Virus record (IMG/VR): IMGVR_UViG_3300008262_001635
Span: 1-24,271 of that record
Source: a virus
DNA length: 24,271 nt
Strand: one strand, 5' to 3'
Made by a program: the position numbers and the translations under genes. The notes under the pieces were generated by a model. The model searched no databases, had not been told where the DNA came from, and saw nothing but the letters and a program-made list of their open reading frames with translations. The stretch's first letter is position 1; each line of letters opens with the position of its first letter. Below, piece by piece: positions 1 to 7,967 of this stretch.

Positions 1-28
1 AAATACCTTTATAATATCCCACTTTCCC

Positions 29-184
29 TTATTTCTTTGGGGATTTAGCCTTAATCTTTTTCTCTTGTTTTAGCATTGCAGCTGTAGGTTTCTTTCCAGA
101 ACCTTTATTAGCTCGAATATTATCCCATAATCCTCTCTGCGAATAAGAGCCATCAGCTCTCTTAATCATCTCTTTCTTAGCCAT
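29..184 (-). CDS. Small basic phage protein, 51 aa
   Basis: The ATG at 184 opens a complete 51-residue frame ending in TAA at 29. The protein begins MAKKEMIKRADG and is very rich in lysine (C-terminal KKIKAKSPKK), with a central GLWDNIRANKGSGKKP stretch. Small lysine-rich proteins with this 'GLWDNIR..KGSGKKPT' look recur near head genes of many phages (memory, not searched), so a virion or nucleic-acid-binding role is possible but unproven. It follows the 711-aa gene with only one base between stop and start, so it belongs to the same leftward structural operon. There is no signal peptide or membrane segment. Function unknown. Confidence 0.75.
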   Translation of the reverse strand: MAKKEMIKRADGSYSQRGLWDNIRANKGSGKKPTAAMLKQEKKIKAKSPKK

Positions 185-185
185 A

Positions 186-2321
186 TTATTTATATTGATT
201 TAATGGATTTAATTGTCTTATCAAATCATAGTAAGAACCTGATGGAGGAGTAGGTTTTTTACCTTGAACCATTCTATTAAATTCCGTTAAAGCTGAATTT
301 GGGATTCCCATCTGTCTTGCTTTATTAGCGCTGGTTTCGAATCTTTCAATATCTTTTCCGTCTACAGCTTCTTTTCTTTTCCACCCTCGAAGCCATTGCT
401 CGGCTGAAGTGGTTTTTCCTTGAGCATACGCTCTCATATTAGTTCCTTCAGAGTAATTCATGTCTAATAAAAATAATGCTCTCTGTCTATCTAAAGATAA
501 GTTTCTAGCATCATTATTTGGAATATTTATCCAACTTGGGACTTTATTTCCTGTCTGCTCCGCATATTGTCTGACTCTTTGCTGCAATCTTGGAACAGTA
601 GATGCCTCAATTTGAAATGCTCCTTTTGCAATTCCACTTCCTCTTTGTACCATTTTAGGATCCATTGTATGCCCACTTTCATGATACCCAGATGTATCAC
701 TTAGAGCTAAATACTGTTGGGGAGTTCCTCCATGCATTCTAGCCATATGTTTTGCTACTTCAAACGCACTAAATGGATCTACATTTTTACTGCCCCCTCC
801 TTGGTATTTACTAACACTCCCAGATCTTAGTAATCCTCCATATTTTTTAAACCCTTGCTTTTGGAAAAAATATTTAGATGTAGCACCCTCACCGCTCCAG
901 TCAGCTTGCCATATAGGAGTTGTTGTTGGGGAAAATTCTCTTTCATCAGCTACTTGCGTTATTTTAGGAACAAGTCTCTCATATGTATCTTCAGTTCCCG
1001 TAAATACTCTTATTGAATTATTGTCATTAATGCCTCTTCTAGTATCTATTGGTTGGTTGAATGTTCTAAGTAAATTTTGATAAACTCGTTCATAGCTATC
1101 TCCAAATTGTGGATTTCCAATAAGGGAGTTTACAATTCCTTCGAATTGTTCCTGAGAATACAAACTATTTATACCTGGAGCATAAGGTCCTGACCCTTCT
1201 TGTATAAGCCCCTGAATTTGTCCCATTAGATATTTACCAGACATATTAGGAGTTATATCTATAGGCATAAGTTCTCCAATAACATTCCCATAATACCGTG
1301 CCCTGTCAAGATCTGAAGTACTATATATACCTGGTCCATAAGCCCTATCGCCTGATCCAAATGGGGATGTTAAAAATTTTGCAGCTTCGTCTAGATTGTT
1401 TGCGCGTACTCCTCTAAATGATGTTAAATATTGTCTCCCAAAATCTTGAACTGCCGAAGCAACTTCCGGGGAGTTCATCATTCCAGTATTATATGTAGCT
1501 GCAAGTTGTGGGTAATCTGCTAAAACAGTGTTTATAAGTCTACCAGTGTTATTTTGTCCACTTCCTCTCATTTGAGTATCGGGATAAATATCTCTATAAA
1601 GCTGTCTAGCATTATTGCCAGCTATACTAATTGTACCAGCAGCGTTAGCTAATTCCTCTGACATCCCCCCTGTATTATTATATGCTGCGCTACTCACAAG
1701 GTTAGCAGCTTCTTCAGCTGAGGTGATATCATGTCTTTTAAATGTATTTGCAGCTTCAAACAAATCTTGGGCCGAATTAGGAACTCTTATTGTTCCTGGT
1801 AATAGTACTGATGCAGCAGCTAATCCTGCTCCTAATCCTCCCTCAAGATAATTACCCTTTGCTATTTGTGCTCCAGATTCTATAATTCCCTGCAAATCTC
1901 CAGCAGGAGTTACGTATGTAGCTGGGGATACGCTCTCTGCTCTCCCGCTGGTCATAGCTGCACGTTTGTTGGGGTCTCTCCATTCATTAGTTTTGTTAAA
2001 CATTAATGTTTGGAAAGCCTGCTCTTCGGCCTGCCTTTGTGCCCTTGGATCTATAACTCTCTGTGCTGGTCTATCTCTTACCAACGGATCAGGACGTACA
2101 TCCATTGGTTGGAGGGTAGTTATTTCCGCATTAGGATTTCTTCTAGGACCTGCAGTTTGATATCTCCTCACACCTCCTGTCTGCATATTAGCAGGAGTTT
2201 CTACAACTGTTCCTTCCTGTGGACCTGTAGGAAGATTCTGTATCCCAGGAGGTACACTCTTGAATGATTCTATCAAATGCCCATTGTTATCATACTTATC
2301 AATATTTATTGGGGCTTTCAT
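186..2321 (-). CDS. Large virion-associated protein with ADP-ribosyltransferase-like region and C-terminal lysozyme-like domain, 711 aa
   Basis: The protein has three visible parts. The N-terminal ~130 residues are Pro/Arg/Gln-rich and of low complexity. Residues about 295-465 resemble an ADP-ribosyltransferase fold: FRGVR at 302-306, YGPGIYSTS at 328-336 followed by RARYYG, and a possible ExE turn (DEREF, 459-463). Residues about 515-680 resemble a lysozyme/lytic transglycosylase, with YHESG (E548 as candidate catalytic acid) and GAFQIE at 567-572. YQ-x-x-G motifs (RYQTAG near 53, KYQGGG near 505) flank the middle region. Its place downstream of portal genes suggests an internal or tail-tip virion protein carrying a cell-wall-cutting activity for DNA entry. 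The start overlaps the previous stop (ATGA). The lysozyme-like call is fairly good, the transferase call tentative. Confidence 0.72.
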   Translation of the reverse strand: MKAPINIDKYDNNGHLIESFKSVPPGIQNLPTGPQEGTVVETPANMQTGGVRRYQTAGPRRNPNAEITTLQPMDVRPDPLVRDRPAQRVIDPRAQRQAEEQAFQTLMFNKTNEWRDPNKRAAMTSGRAESVSPATYVTPAGDLQGIIESGAQIAKGNYLEGGLGAGLAAASVLLPGTIRVPNSAQDLFEAANTFKRHDITSAEEAANLVSSAAYNNTGGMSEELANAAGTISIAGNNARQLYRDIYPDTQMRGSGQNNTGRLINTVLADYPQLAATYNTGMMNSPEVASAVQDFGRQYLTSFRGVRANNLDEAAKFLTSPFGSGDRAYGPGIYSTSDLDRARYYGNVIGELMPIDITPNMSGKYLMGQIQGLIQEGSGPYAPGINSLYSQEQFEGIVNSLIGNPQFGDSYERVYQNLLRTFNQPIDTRRGINDNNSIRVFTGTEDTYERLVPKITQVADEREFSPTTTPIWQADWSGEGATSKYFFQKQGFKKYGGLLRSGSVSKYQGGGSKNVDPFSAFEVAKHMARMHGGTPQQYLALSDTSGYHESGHTMDPKMVQRGSGIAKGAFQIEASTVPRLQQRVRQYAEQTGNKVPSWINIPNNDARNLSLDRQRALFLLDMNYSEGTNMRAYAQGKTTSAEQWLRGWKRKEAVDGKDIERFETSANKARQMGIPNSALTEFNRMVQGKKPTPPSGSYYDLIRQLNPLNQYK

Positions 2322-2719
2322 CCCAACAGTATTGAATGGGGTTTAATAGTATCTAAATCATTTACAATCTCAGATTGCTCTATAGTCTCTTGTACTTCGT
2401 GGATCTTATCTCTAAGCTTTTTTATGTACGTAAGAGCTTGATCAATTGAGTTTAATTCAGGAGCATATACAAATTTATATTTAGGAATTTCTCCTGTAGC
2501 CCCTTGAAATGATTCTGCAACTTGATCAGTTAACTCTCTGAGTTTATCATAAAGTTCATTCAGCGCTTTGTGTTGAGCATATGCTGAAGTTCCTGTTACA
2601 ATTAAGTGCAAGATATGAAATTTATTAGAAGCATCCAATAACTCCACGATTAACTCTGGGAGTGTAGGATATTTCTCTTTCTCCTCTTTAACTTTATTAA
2701 GCTTCTCTATATACTTCAT
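2318..2719 (-). CDS. Ferritin/Dps-like helical protein, 133 aa
   Basis: The protein is almost entirely alpha-helical, with a segment (about 20-75) that reads like the first two helices of a ferritin-like/Dps fold: H35, H38, H50, D58, D65 and E69 are spaced as possible metal ligands (FHILHL, AYAQHKALNELYD, LTDQVAES). Proteins of this look occur in structural modules of Bacteroidota phages (recall of the DUF5856-type family, not searched). It may bind iron or protect DNA, or serve only as a helical virion component. Its start is 4 bases inside the preceding portal fragment, and its TGA overlaps the ATG of the 711-aa gene, so translation is probably coupled through the set. Confidence 0.6.
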   Translation of the reverse strand: MKYIEKLNKVKEEKEKYPTLPELIVELLDASNKFHILHLIVTGTSAYAQHKALNELYDKLRELTDQVAESFQGATGEIPKYKFVYAPELNSIDQALTYIKKLRDKIHEVQETIEQSEIVNDLDTIKPHSILLG

Positions 2720-3678
2720 TTCTGCTTAGCTTGTGGGGCTGATTGAGCTTGTTCTTTTAACCCAAGTTCTTGTTGCTTGAGGTCTAACTCTTTCTGACGA
2801 ATCTCAAAGTCAGATACCATCTTCTGCAGATCAATATCAAGTCTGTTTGTTTGATCAGATGCTTCTGCATTGATCAATGCAATCTCAATATCTTTCTGTC
2901 TATTTCTCTCGCTGTCCTGATACTTCATCTGAGACTCTTGCTGCTTAGATGCAAGTTCTTTCTGCTTCATCTCCATCTCAGCTTGCTGTTGTGCTTGCTG
3001 CAATTCTTGCTGAGCACGTTCTGCTCTTGCAATCTTATCCTTAATAGTTGCAAAGCTCTCAGTATCTAATAACTCTAGAACTGCAGATGCTGGAACTCCG
3101 TTCTGCATCATAGCCTGTGCAATAGAACGTGCCTGCTGTAAGTTCTCTTGATCCTTTCCTGAGTCAGACATAAATATCCCGTACTCAGTTTCCATATGCC
3201 CAAGAGAATCAAGATCTAAGTATTGAATAGAGGTATCTGGGAGTATGTATGTTCCCTTCTTCCCACTTACCCAAGCTTCTTTCGAATAATCCAACAATCC
3301 TTGAAGTTCTCTCTGTTCGAATTGAGCAAACTTCCTAAAGATATCTTCAGTGATATGTGAGGATTGTACAATAGCCTGCTGTGAAGCACCCTTTCCTTCA
3401 TACGTTCCAATACTCCCTTGTCTTTGTCTATTAACCCCAGATATCTTTTCCCACTCTAACATAATAGAGTCAAGTAACTGAATATACTGAGCTATTGTCT
3501 TTACAGACATATCAAGTACCGACTGGTGTGTTGGGGACAGCTGAATACCTTCTTGATTGTAGTCCACCCATGCAATACCTGTTCCTTCTAAGTAGTACAT
3601 GAACTTATCCATATCCCACTTCTTAGGGATAAGATTGATATCAAACTGAGCAATACATCTTAATATAAAATCTCCCAT
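2716..3678 (-). pseudogene. Portal protein, C-terminal part (out of frame with the rest)
   Basis: The recognisable portal sequence starts near residue 9 (IAQFDINLIPKKWDMDKFMY), continues as GTGIAWVDYNQEG, and runs into a long C-terminal helical tail (about residues 215-320) very rich in Gln, Lys and Glu, typical of portal proteins of crAss-like and related Bacteroidota podoviruses. The first eight residues (MGDFILRC) are read from DNA that encodes GRFYIKMY in the frame of the upstream fragment, so the ATG at 3678 is probably not a true start. The sequence usually found between the two pieces is absent. Portal subunits form the 12-mer at the capsid vertex through which DNA is packaged. The gene is either broken or misassembled. 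Confidence 0.7.
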
Positions 3679-3961
3679 CTATCCTTGTACCTTCCCATAC
3701 TTCGTTAACCCATTCAAACTTCAGCTTAGCTCCTTGAGCTTTAAGCTCTGGAGTTAACTTGTATGATTCATCTACCTCCATCTCCTCAATGGTTCCTGTA
3801 GTCTGATCCATGTACTCTACAAATCCAATTCTCTTTCTGCTCTTCCAGTAAACAGTGATACACTCAATGAGTCTATTTCTGTAGATATTGTCATTATTCC
3901 CTGCAGCTTCAGATCTGTACAATAAGTACGAAATCAATATCAGGGTCTTTATCAAAGTCAA
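3641..3961 (-). pseudogene. Portal protein, middle part (third frame)
   Basis: Only residues from about 12 on look like real portal sequence: YLLYRSEAAGNNDNIYRN, then LIECITVYWKSRKRIGFVEY and later FEWVNEVWEGTRIDGRFYIK. The first 11 residues overlap the end of the N-terminal piece in another frame, and the last few (MYCSV) run into the start of the C-terminal piece. No intron-like insertion lies between the pieces; the frames change abruptly and sequence seems to be missing at both joins. It therefore cannot be a free-standing gene in any obvious way. Both joins lack an evident slippery heptamer, which argues against programmed frameshifting. Confidence 0.65.
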
Positions 3962-4631
3962 TATCTAATGGGTTGAGTACCTCGTAGAAAGGTTCTTTCC
4001 TGCGGACACCTTTATGAGAATAGCATTCCCCAGAAACTAAGAAGTGAAAGAATTGCTTTTGAAACTTATCGTAGATCTCTTCTTTCTGCATAATGTAATT
4101 GATAGCAGCCTGTCCTTTGATGGCTCTATCATCTACATACGTTCTTTCGAATTGCTCAACAATCTGCTTAGGAAGCTCAGGCTGTTGCTGTTGCTGCTGA
4201 GGATTGTTTGGATCCATCTGCTGCTGAAGCTTGGCAATAAACGTAGCTTGTATGTTGGTTAAGAGTGATTGCTTTTTAGCCTCCTCTTTCATCGTAATAG
4301 CATCCGCATTCTCTACAACAACTGTGTAGTTCATAGGACGCTTTGACTTCTCCCCAAGTAATAAGTCTATAATTGGTTTGATGATTGGATAGTTACGTAA
4401 TTTAGATGGGAAGTTCTCTCTTGTTTTCCCATAAGGCTTCAATACGTACTTATAATCCTGCTCATCAATCTCCCCATTGTAGTAATCATACAGCGTCTTA
4501 AGCGTATTTCTGCGTTCAGACAGCCCAAATTTAGATATGTTAATGAATGCATTAACACAATCTTTTCTCCACTGCTCAGACTTCTGGCTTAGTGGGACTC
4601 TTTGTTTAGGTATTTTAGCGTATCCGTACAT
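3909..4631 (-). pseudogene. Portal protein, N-terminal part
   Basis: This 240-residue frame opens the portal gene. It begins MYGYAKIPKQRVPLSQKSEQ and has an adaptor-like helical region, a glutamine run (QQQQQQ near 146-151), and SGECYSHKGVRRKEPFYEVLNP near residues 203-224. The reading frame then ends five residues after DKDPDIDFV (LIVQI, stop), where homologues I recall continue with several dozen residues. It lies 18 bases after the terminase stop, the standard terminase-portal order. The fragment itself looks unmutated up to the join, so the lesion is recent or artefactual. Confidence 0.75.
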
Positions 4632-4649
4632 CCTTGCAAAGTTAATAAA

Positions 4650-6446
4650 TTATCTATAATTATTGTCAAACCAGTCATCCAACGCTCTATCGTTTACAAT
4701 TTCTACAACTTCTTTATTATATAACTCTCGTGTGTGGTACATCACAACCATAAAAGACATAACTCGGTCAAAGTTTCCCTTATGATTAAACTTGATTAAC
4801 TCTTCAAGTAACGCTAAGTCATTGATTGTATGAAGATTGAGCATTGTTTCCCCATCTTCATTTGTAGAACGTGGAGACACCAACCAGTCTCGTATATACA
4901 ACTCCCCTTGACGTTTTCTTTGTTCCGTCATGTGCATCCCATACTGTCTCTTTACAGTTCTAGATCTTAGTTCTTTTTTGTCTAACATCTCGAACTCTTC
5001 CTGCAGTCTGTGAAGTTTCCTAAATCGCTTAGCGTATGCTATGAGCTCTCCTCGGTCATTTTCAAATCCAATCTTTGCATTGTAGTACTCCGCAAGCATC
5101 ATTAGATTTTGATTGTATTCATCCTGTGTCTTTGGACGTCCAACATAAGATGCTACAATAATATCATCTGGTTTAGATAGATTGTTTGGGCGTTTGAATA
5201 CATATGCAGCTCCTAAAGATTCCCCACTTAATGATGTCCCGTGTGCGTACGGGTCATGACCTATAATATATAGGTTTGCGGGTGTTGTATTGTCTTTAGT
5301 TCTGAATGGGGGTTCGTATACAACTACTCCACCTTCTATATCGTCTCCCTTTCTATGCGGGAATTTAGTTATAGCTCTTACATCAGGACTTGGGCGAAAA
5401 GAAAGCTCAGAACCTTTGTAATATAAGTACCCTGTAATCCCTGATTTATCTAAGTCTCTAGTCTTAACTCTATTGTATTGTTCTTTTAGGGAAGCAACAT
5501 CGAAGAGATTTGCTGTAGTCTGAAGTGTAGCCTCTTGAGGAGTAAATGGATGCTCAGCAATATATTGATCATAAGATTTTGCATCACTTCCCTTTCTCTT
5601 ATTTTCTCTTTGAGCTTCCTCAAATGTTATTGCTTTCTCAATTTGTGAGTTTCCTTCATCATCAATAAATCCATCTAAGCTTTCGTAGATAGGAACAAAA
5701 TAACCACATCTTGTTCCCATTGCTCCTGGATCCCATTCATTTTCAAAACCTAAACAATCATATGCATCTGGGTGATAGAATAATTCATCCATCCCATCAA
5801 ATCCTACTCCTTCCTCTCCACCCGTCCCAAATGCAATCATTGTCCCAAGAGTTTTAGAACCTTGACGCATCGTAGGCATAGCTACTTCCCAAGCTTTTAG
5901 GAGCCCTGAGAAAGAACCAGCTTCCTCAAAGAATACTAACTCTCCTGCCTTACCTCTAAGTTTATCAGGATTGTCTTTCAAGCTAACTCCTAGAATCTGA
6001 GATTTCATCCCCAATTCTACGTCAGCCGAGTTACGTATCAGAAAGTAATTACGAGCAAGCATAGACCCAGCTTTGTAAGAATAACCCTTACGTCTAGCTT
6101 TTAGAACTACGATATGTTTGTTCTCTCTCCTTGCTCTATCTATTGCGTGAAAGTATTTATAATCCCCATCATAAAATGCTGGGAATGTTCTTTCACGTCG
6201 GGAGATCTTAGTCCCATCAAACATTACATCATCTACAGCTCTGTCAATGGGGCAGAAGTTCAAATAAAAATAGTGATACCCTGTAATTCTTACCTCATCT
6301 AATTCATATCCTTCAAGGCATCTCTTAGCCTGCTCATCCCAGTATTCATAATACTCTTTTGTTCCTAGGATTGCGTCTGTGTAGTACCCTTGTTTGAGAT
6401 ATGTATTGGCTGCTTCTGAGAATCTATGTGTATCCTTAAACGGCAT
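4650..6446 (-). CDS. terL: Terminase large subunit (ATPase plus nuclease), 598 aa
   Basis: This is the motor that packages DNA through the portal and cuts it. The N-terminal ATPase half shows a Walker A-type loop KARRKGYSYKAG (116-127), a Walker B segment ELVFFEEAG (169-177) and a coupling motif IAFGTGG (204-210). The C-terminal half shows RNase H-like nuclease acids: D398 (IIGHDPYAHG), E462/D464 (FENDRGE) and D560 (NFDRVMS). Compared with TerL proteins of this type that I remember, the stretch between LIRNS (136-140) and GMKSQILGVSLKDNP seems to lack roughly 55-65 residues, leaving only about 40 residues between Walker A and Walker B. The gene starts directly at the stop of the upstream gene. 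Identity is secure; whether the protein is functional is open. Confidence 0.92.
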   Translation of the reverse strand: MPFKDTHRFSEAANTYLKQGYYTDAILGTKEYYEYWDEQAKRCLEGYELDEVRITGYHYFYLNFCPIDRAVDDVMFDGTKISRRERTFPAFYDGDYKYFHAIDRARRENKHIVVLKARRKGYSYKAGSMLARNYFLIRNSADVELGMKSQILGVSLKDNPDKLRGKAGELVFFEEAGSFSGLLKAWEVAMPTMRQGSKTLGTMIAFGTGGEEGVGFDGMDELFYHPDAYDCLGFENEWDPGAMGTRCGYFVPIYESLDGFIDDEGNSQIEKAITFEEAQRENKRKGSDAKSYDQYIAEHPFTPQEATLQTTANLFDVASLKEQYNRVKTRDLDKSGITGYLYYKGSELSFRPSPDVRAITKFPHRKGDDIEGGVVVYEPPFRTKDNTTPANLYIIGHDPYAHGTSLSGESLGAAYVFKRPNNLSKPDDIIVASYVGRPKTQDEYNQNLMMLAEYYNAKIGFENDRGELIAYAKRFRKLHRLQEEFEMLDKKELRSRTVKRQYGMHMTEQRKRQGELYIRDWLVSPRSTNEDGETMLNLHTINDLALLEELIKFNHKGNFDRVMSFMVVMYHTRELYNKEVVEIVNDRALDDWFDNNYR

Positions 6447-6944
6447 TTATTGTGAGTATTTGTTAACTACAACCCCACCTCTATTTGGGTTGTCTTTCTG
6501 CTGCTCCTTCTTAACTAAGTCTTCTAGTTTACTCAATCCATCTATTACATCTGCAATCTTCCCAAGATTAGCAACTAAGTCTTTAGCTTGGTTAATTGGT
6601 CTCCCATTCTGGTCTACCATCGTTAAGTCAATTGTCTTGAAGTATTTCTCAAGAGTAGTGACCGATGTTTTGGCTGACTTTAAGAGTTTAACTGCAGATG
6701 TCTCAGACAGTTCTTTATATTTCTCTACTGCTCCCTTTATTTTAGGAGTTAATTTAACATTCAAATCAGTAGATATCTTTTCCCATCTCTCTTCTTCTTC
6801 GTAAACAAAGTAAGGAGATCTGTAATCTTCAAAGAAAAAGACTGCAGCAAGCTCGTTAGTCTTTAAATCTTTAAACTCAGAGATGGTTAATATATATGGA
6901 GATGGGATAACACTTGTCCCACTAATCGTTATCAGATCTTTCAT
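6447..6944 (-). CDS. Unknown protein upstream of terminase, 165 aa
   Basis: The protein begins MKDLITISGTSVIPSPYILT, includes EDYRSPYFVYEEEERWEKI near 39-57, and is mainly helical, with a C-terminal coiled-coil-like stretch (KIADVIDGLSKLEDLVKKEQ, about 129-148). I recall similar proteins directly upstream of terL in Bacteroidota phages. Position, size and helicity would fit a small terminase subunit that recognises DNA, but no helix-turn-helix is evident, so this is only a suggestion. Its start lies 22 bases inside the HU-like gene and its stop is adjacent to the terL start, consistent with tight translational coupling. No signal peptide or membrane segment. Confidence 0.6.
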   Translation of the reverse strand: MKDLITISGTSVIPSPYILTISEFKDLKTNELAAVFFFEDYRSPYFVYEEEERWEKISTDLNVKLTPKIKGAVEKYKELSETSAVKLLKSAKTSVTTLEKYFKTIDLTMVDQNGRPINQAKDLVANLGKIADVIDGLSKLEDLVKKEQQKDNPNRGGVVVNKYSQ

Positions 6945-7158
6945 TGTGCTTGTCTAAATAGTCAGTACGACCTCTACGAACATGAAACTTCCCAAGGTAT
7001 GGAAGTCTAACAGCTTCAAATTCTCCCTTACGTATTGTACTAGAAACAAATGCAAATTGGGAATATACTGCGTCTTCAATAACATGCAATGGAAGATTGT
7101 ATTTCGTAGCTAGTCTTTGAATTATAACTTTATCATTCAGATACTTTGGTACTTTCAT
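6922..7158 (-). CDS. HU/IHF-like DNA-binding protein, 78 aa
   Basis: The length and pattern match a short HU/IHF-like fold. An N-terminal helical pair (residues 7-41, LATKYNLPLHVIEDAVYSQF) is followed by a beta region VRLPYLGKFHVRRGR (50-64), where GKF corresponds to the conserved turn at the base of the DNA-binding arms. The long arm seen in cellular HU appears shortened, as in phage relatives. It probably bends or compacts DNA and may assist packaging. It overlaps the zinc-protein gene upstream by 26 bases and the next gene downstream by 23 bases. Confidence 0.7.
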   Translation of the reverse strand: MKVPKYLNDKVIIQRLATKYNLPLHVIEDAVYSQFAFVSSTIRKGEFEAVRLPYLGKFHVRRGRTDYLDKHNERSDND

Positions 7159-7399
7159 TGTCCCATCTATTATCAGGGCAAGCTGCTGTCCCCCATTTAG
7201 CTTTATGTTCTACAATACACCCACATAATCCACATCTTTTATTCCTAAGTAGATGCTCACAGCTCTGACAAGTATTTAATCTTCCTGTATATTGCTCTTT
7301 GGACACTACAGGAGCACCTGCTTTTACGTATTGGTAGAGTTCCTTAGAGAAATTCTTAACCATAGTCGTAATAGACAGCTTATTTTGTTGTTTGTCCAT
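7133..7399 (-). CDS. Small zinc-binding (Cys-rich) protein, 88 aa
   Basis: There are two CxxC pairs, C44-x2-C47 and C56-x2-C59, followed by C61, H65 and C74 (CGLCGCIVEHKAKWGTAACP). This arrangement is that of a small zinc ribbon, and proteins with the ending 'GCxxxxKxxWxxxxCPxxxW' are widespread in phages. The N-terminal 40 residues are helical. The function is not known; DNA or protein binding is the usual guess. It starts after an AAACCAAACCA leader shared with the GroES-like gene and overlaps the HU-like gene. Confidence 0.7.
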   Translation of the reverse strand: MDKQQNKLSITTMVKNFSKELYQYVKAGAPVVSKEQYTGRLNTCQSCEHLLRNKRCGLCGCIVEHKAKWGTAACPDNRWDNESTKVSE

Positions 7400-7408
7400 T
7401 GGTTTGGT

Positions 7409-7654
7409 TTATTTGAGTTTGTCTATAAATTGTATTTTGGCTCTCCCATCTACAATTTTAATCTGAGAACTGCTAGACTGATTGTTGAACTCTTCAACAT
7501 ATTCAGTGATATCCTCTCGTGTAATTAAGAAAGATAAAAAGACTTCAATCTCTTTAGCTGCTCTTATTGTCTTTTCTTTTGCATCATTGACTTTTTCATG
7601 CTCATATCTGAGCCTATCAAAGTCTTCTAGAGATATTGTGACTGTCCCATTCAT
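7409..7654 (-). CDS. Unknown helical protein, 81 aa
   Basis: A longer frame starts at 7678, but the better start is the ATG at 7654, which overlaps the GroES-like stop as TAATG. The protein begins MNGTVTISLEDFDRLR and continues with a charged helix (YEHEKVNDAKEKTIRAAKEIEVF) and a short C-terminal beta-like tail. 'VTISLEDFDxLR' openings are common in small phage proteins with coiled coils. No catalytic motif is visible. Cotranscription with the co-chaperonin suggests a morphogenesis role, but this is inference from position only. Confidence 0.65.
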   Translation of the reverse strand: MNGTVTISLEDFDRLRYEHEKVNDAKEKTIRAAKEIEVFLSFLITREDITEYVEEFNNQSSSSQIKIVDGRAKIQFIDKLK

Positions 7655-7935
7655 TAGTTTTCTGGGATAATTCCACAAATCATAAACTCATTAACCATAA
7701 CGAATTTACCTTCAGGGAGATCGATTACTAACCCATCAGATTGTGGGTGTACCATAACCATATCTCCTTTCTTAACTACTTGACAATCAGGTCCCGTCTT
7801 AATTACCTTTAAGATATTCTTACGCATGTTGCGTTCAGCACTAGCTGGGACAAGAATTCCTGACTCTGTTTTACTTACATCGGGAAAAGGGAGTAATACC
7901 CAGTCCCTTGTAGGATTAAATTTAATACTTTCCAT
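7654..7935 (-). CDS. groES-like: GroES-like co-chaperonin, 93 aa
   Basis: Length and pattern match the GroES family: an N-terminal strand (FNPTRDWVLLPF), the mobile loop that contacts GroEL (KTESGILVPAS, 22-32), the central VVKKGDMVMVHP segment (53-64), and a C-terminal strand (FVMVNEFMICGI). Phages such as T4 (gp31) and others encode their own GroES analogue to help the host GroEL fold the capsid protein, so a role in head assembly is likely. It sits first in the packaging module and is translationally coupled to the next small gene. No groEL is present in the window, so it would work with host GroEL. Confidence 0.88.
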   Translation of the reverse strand: MESIKFNPTRDWVLLPFPDVSKTESGILVPASAERNMRKNILKVIKTGPDCQVVKKGDMVMVHPQSDGLVIDLPEGKFVMVNEFMICGIIPEN

Positions 7936-7967
7936 TGTGTTTGGTTTGGTTTAGTTGGTTGGTTTGG
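7936..7967 (-). promoter_or_regulatory. CCAAA-repeat leader before the GroES-like gene
   Basis: Read leftward, the short gap before the ATG is a run of CCAAA/CCAA units with no Shine-Dalgarno sequence. The zinc-protein gene at 7399 has a similar AAACCAAACCA leader. Unstructured A/C-rich leaders are typical of Bacteroidota translation initiation, so this probably serves as a ribosome-standby region. No promoter is recognised here. Confidence 0.35.

Noticed and set aside
1615-2267. Plus-strand frames opposite the 711-aa gene
   Set aside because: They are antisense shadows of a clearly coding minus-strand gene.
3640-3970. Programmed ribosomal frameshifting in the portal gene
   Set aside because: No slippery heptamer at either join, and sequence appears to be missing rather than read in two frames.
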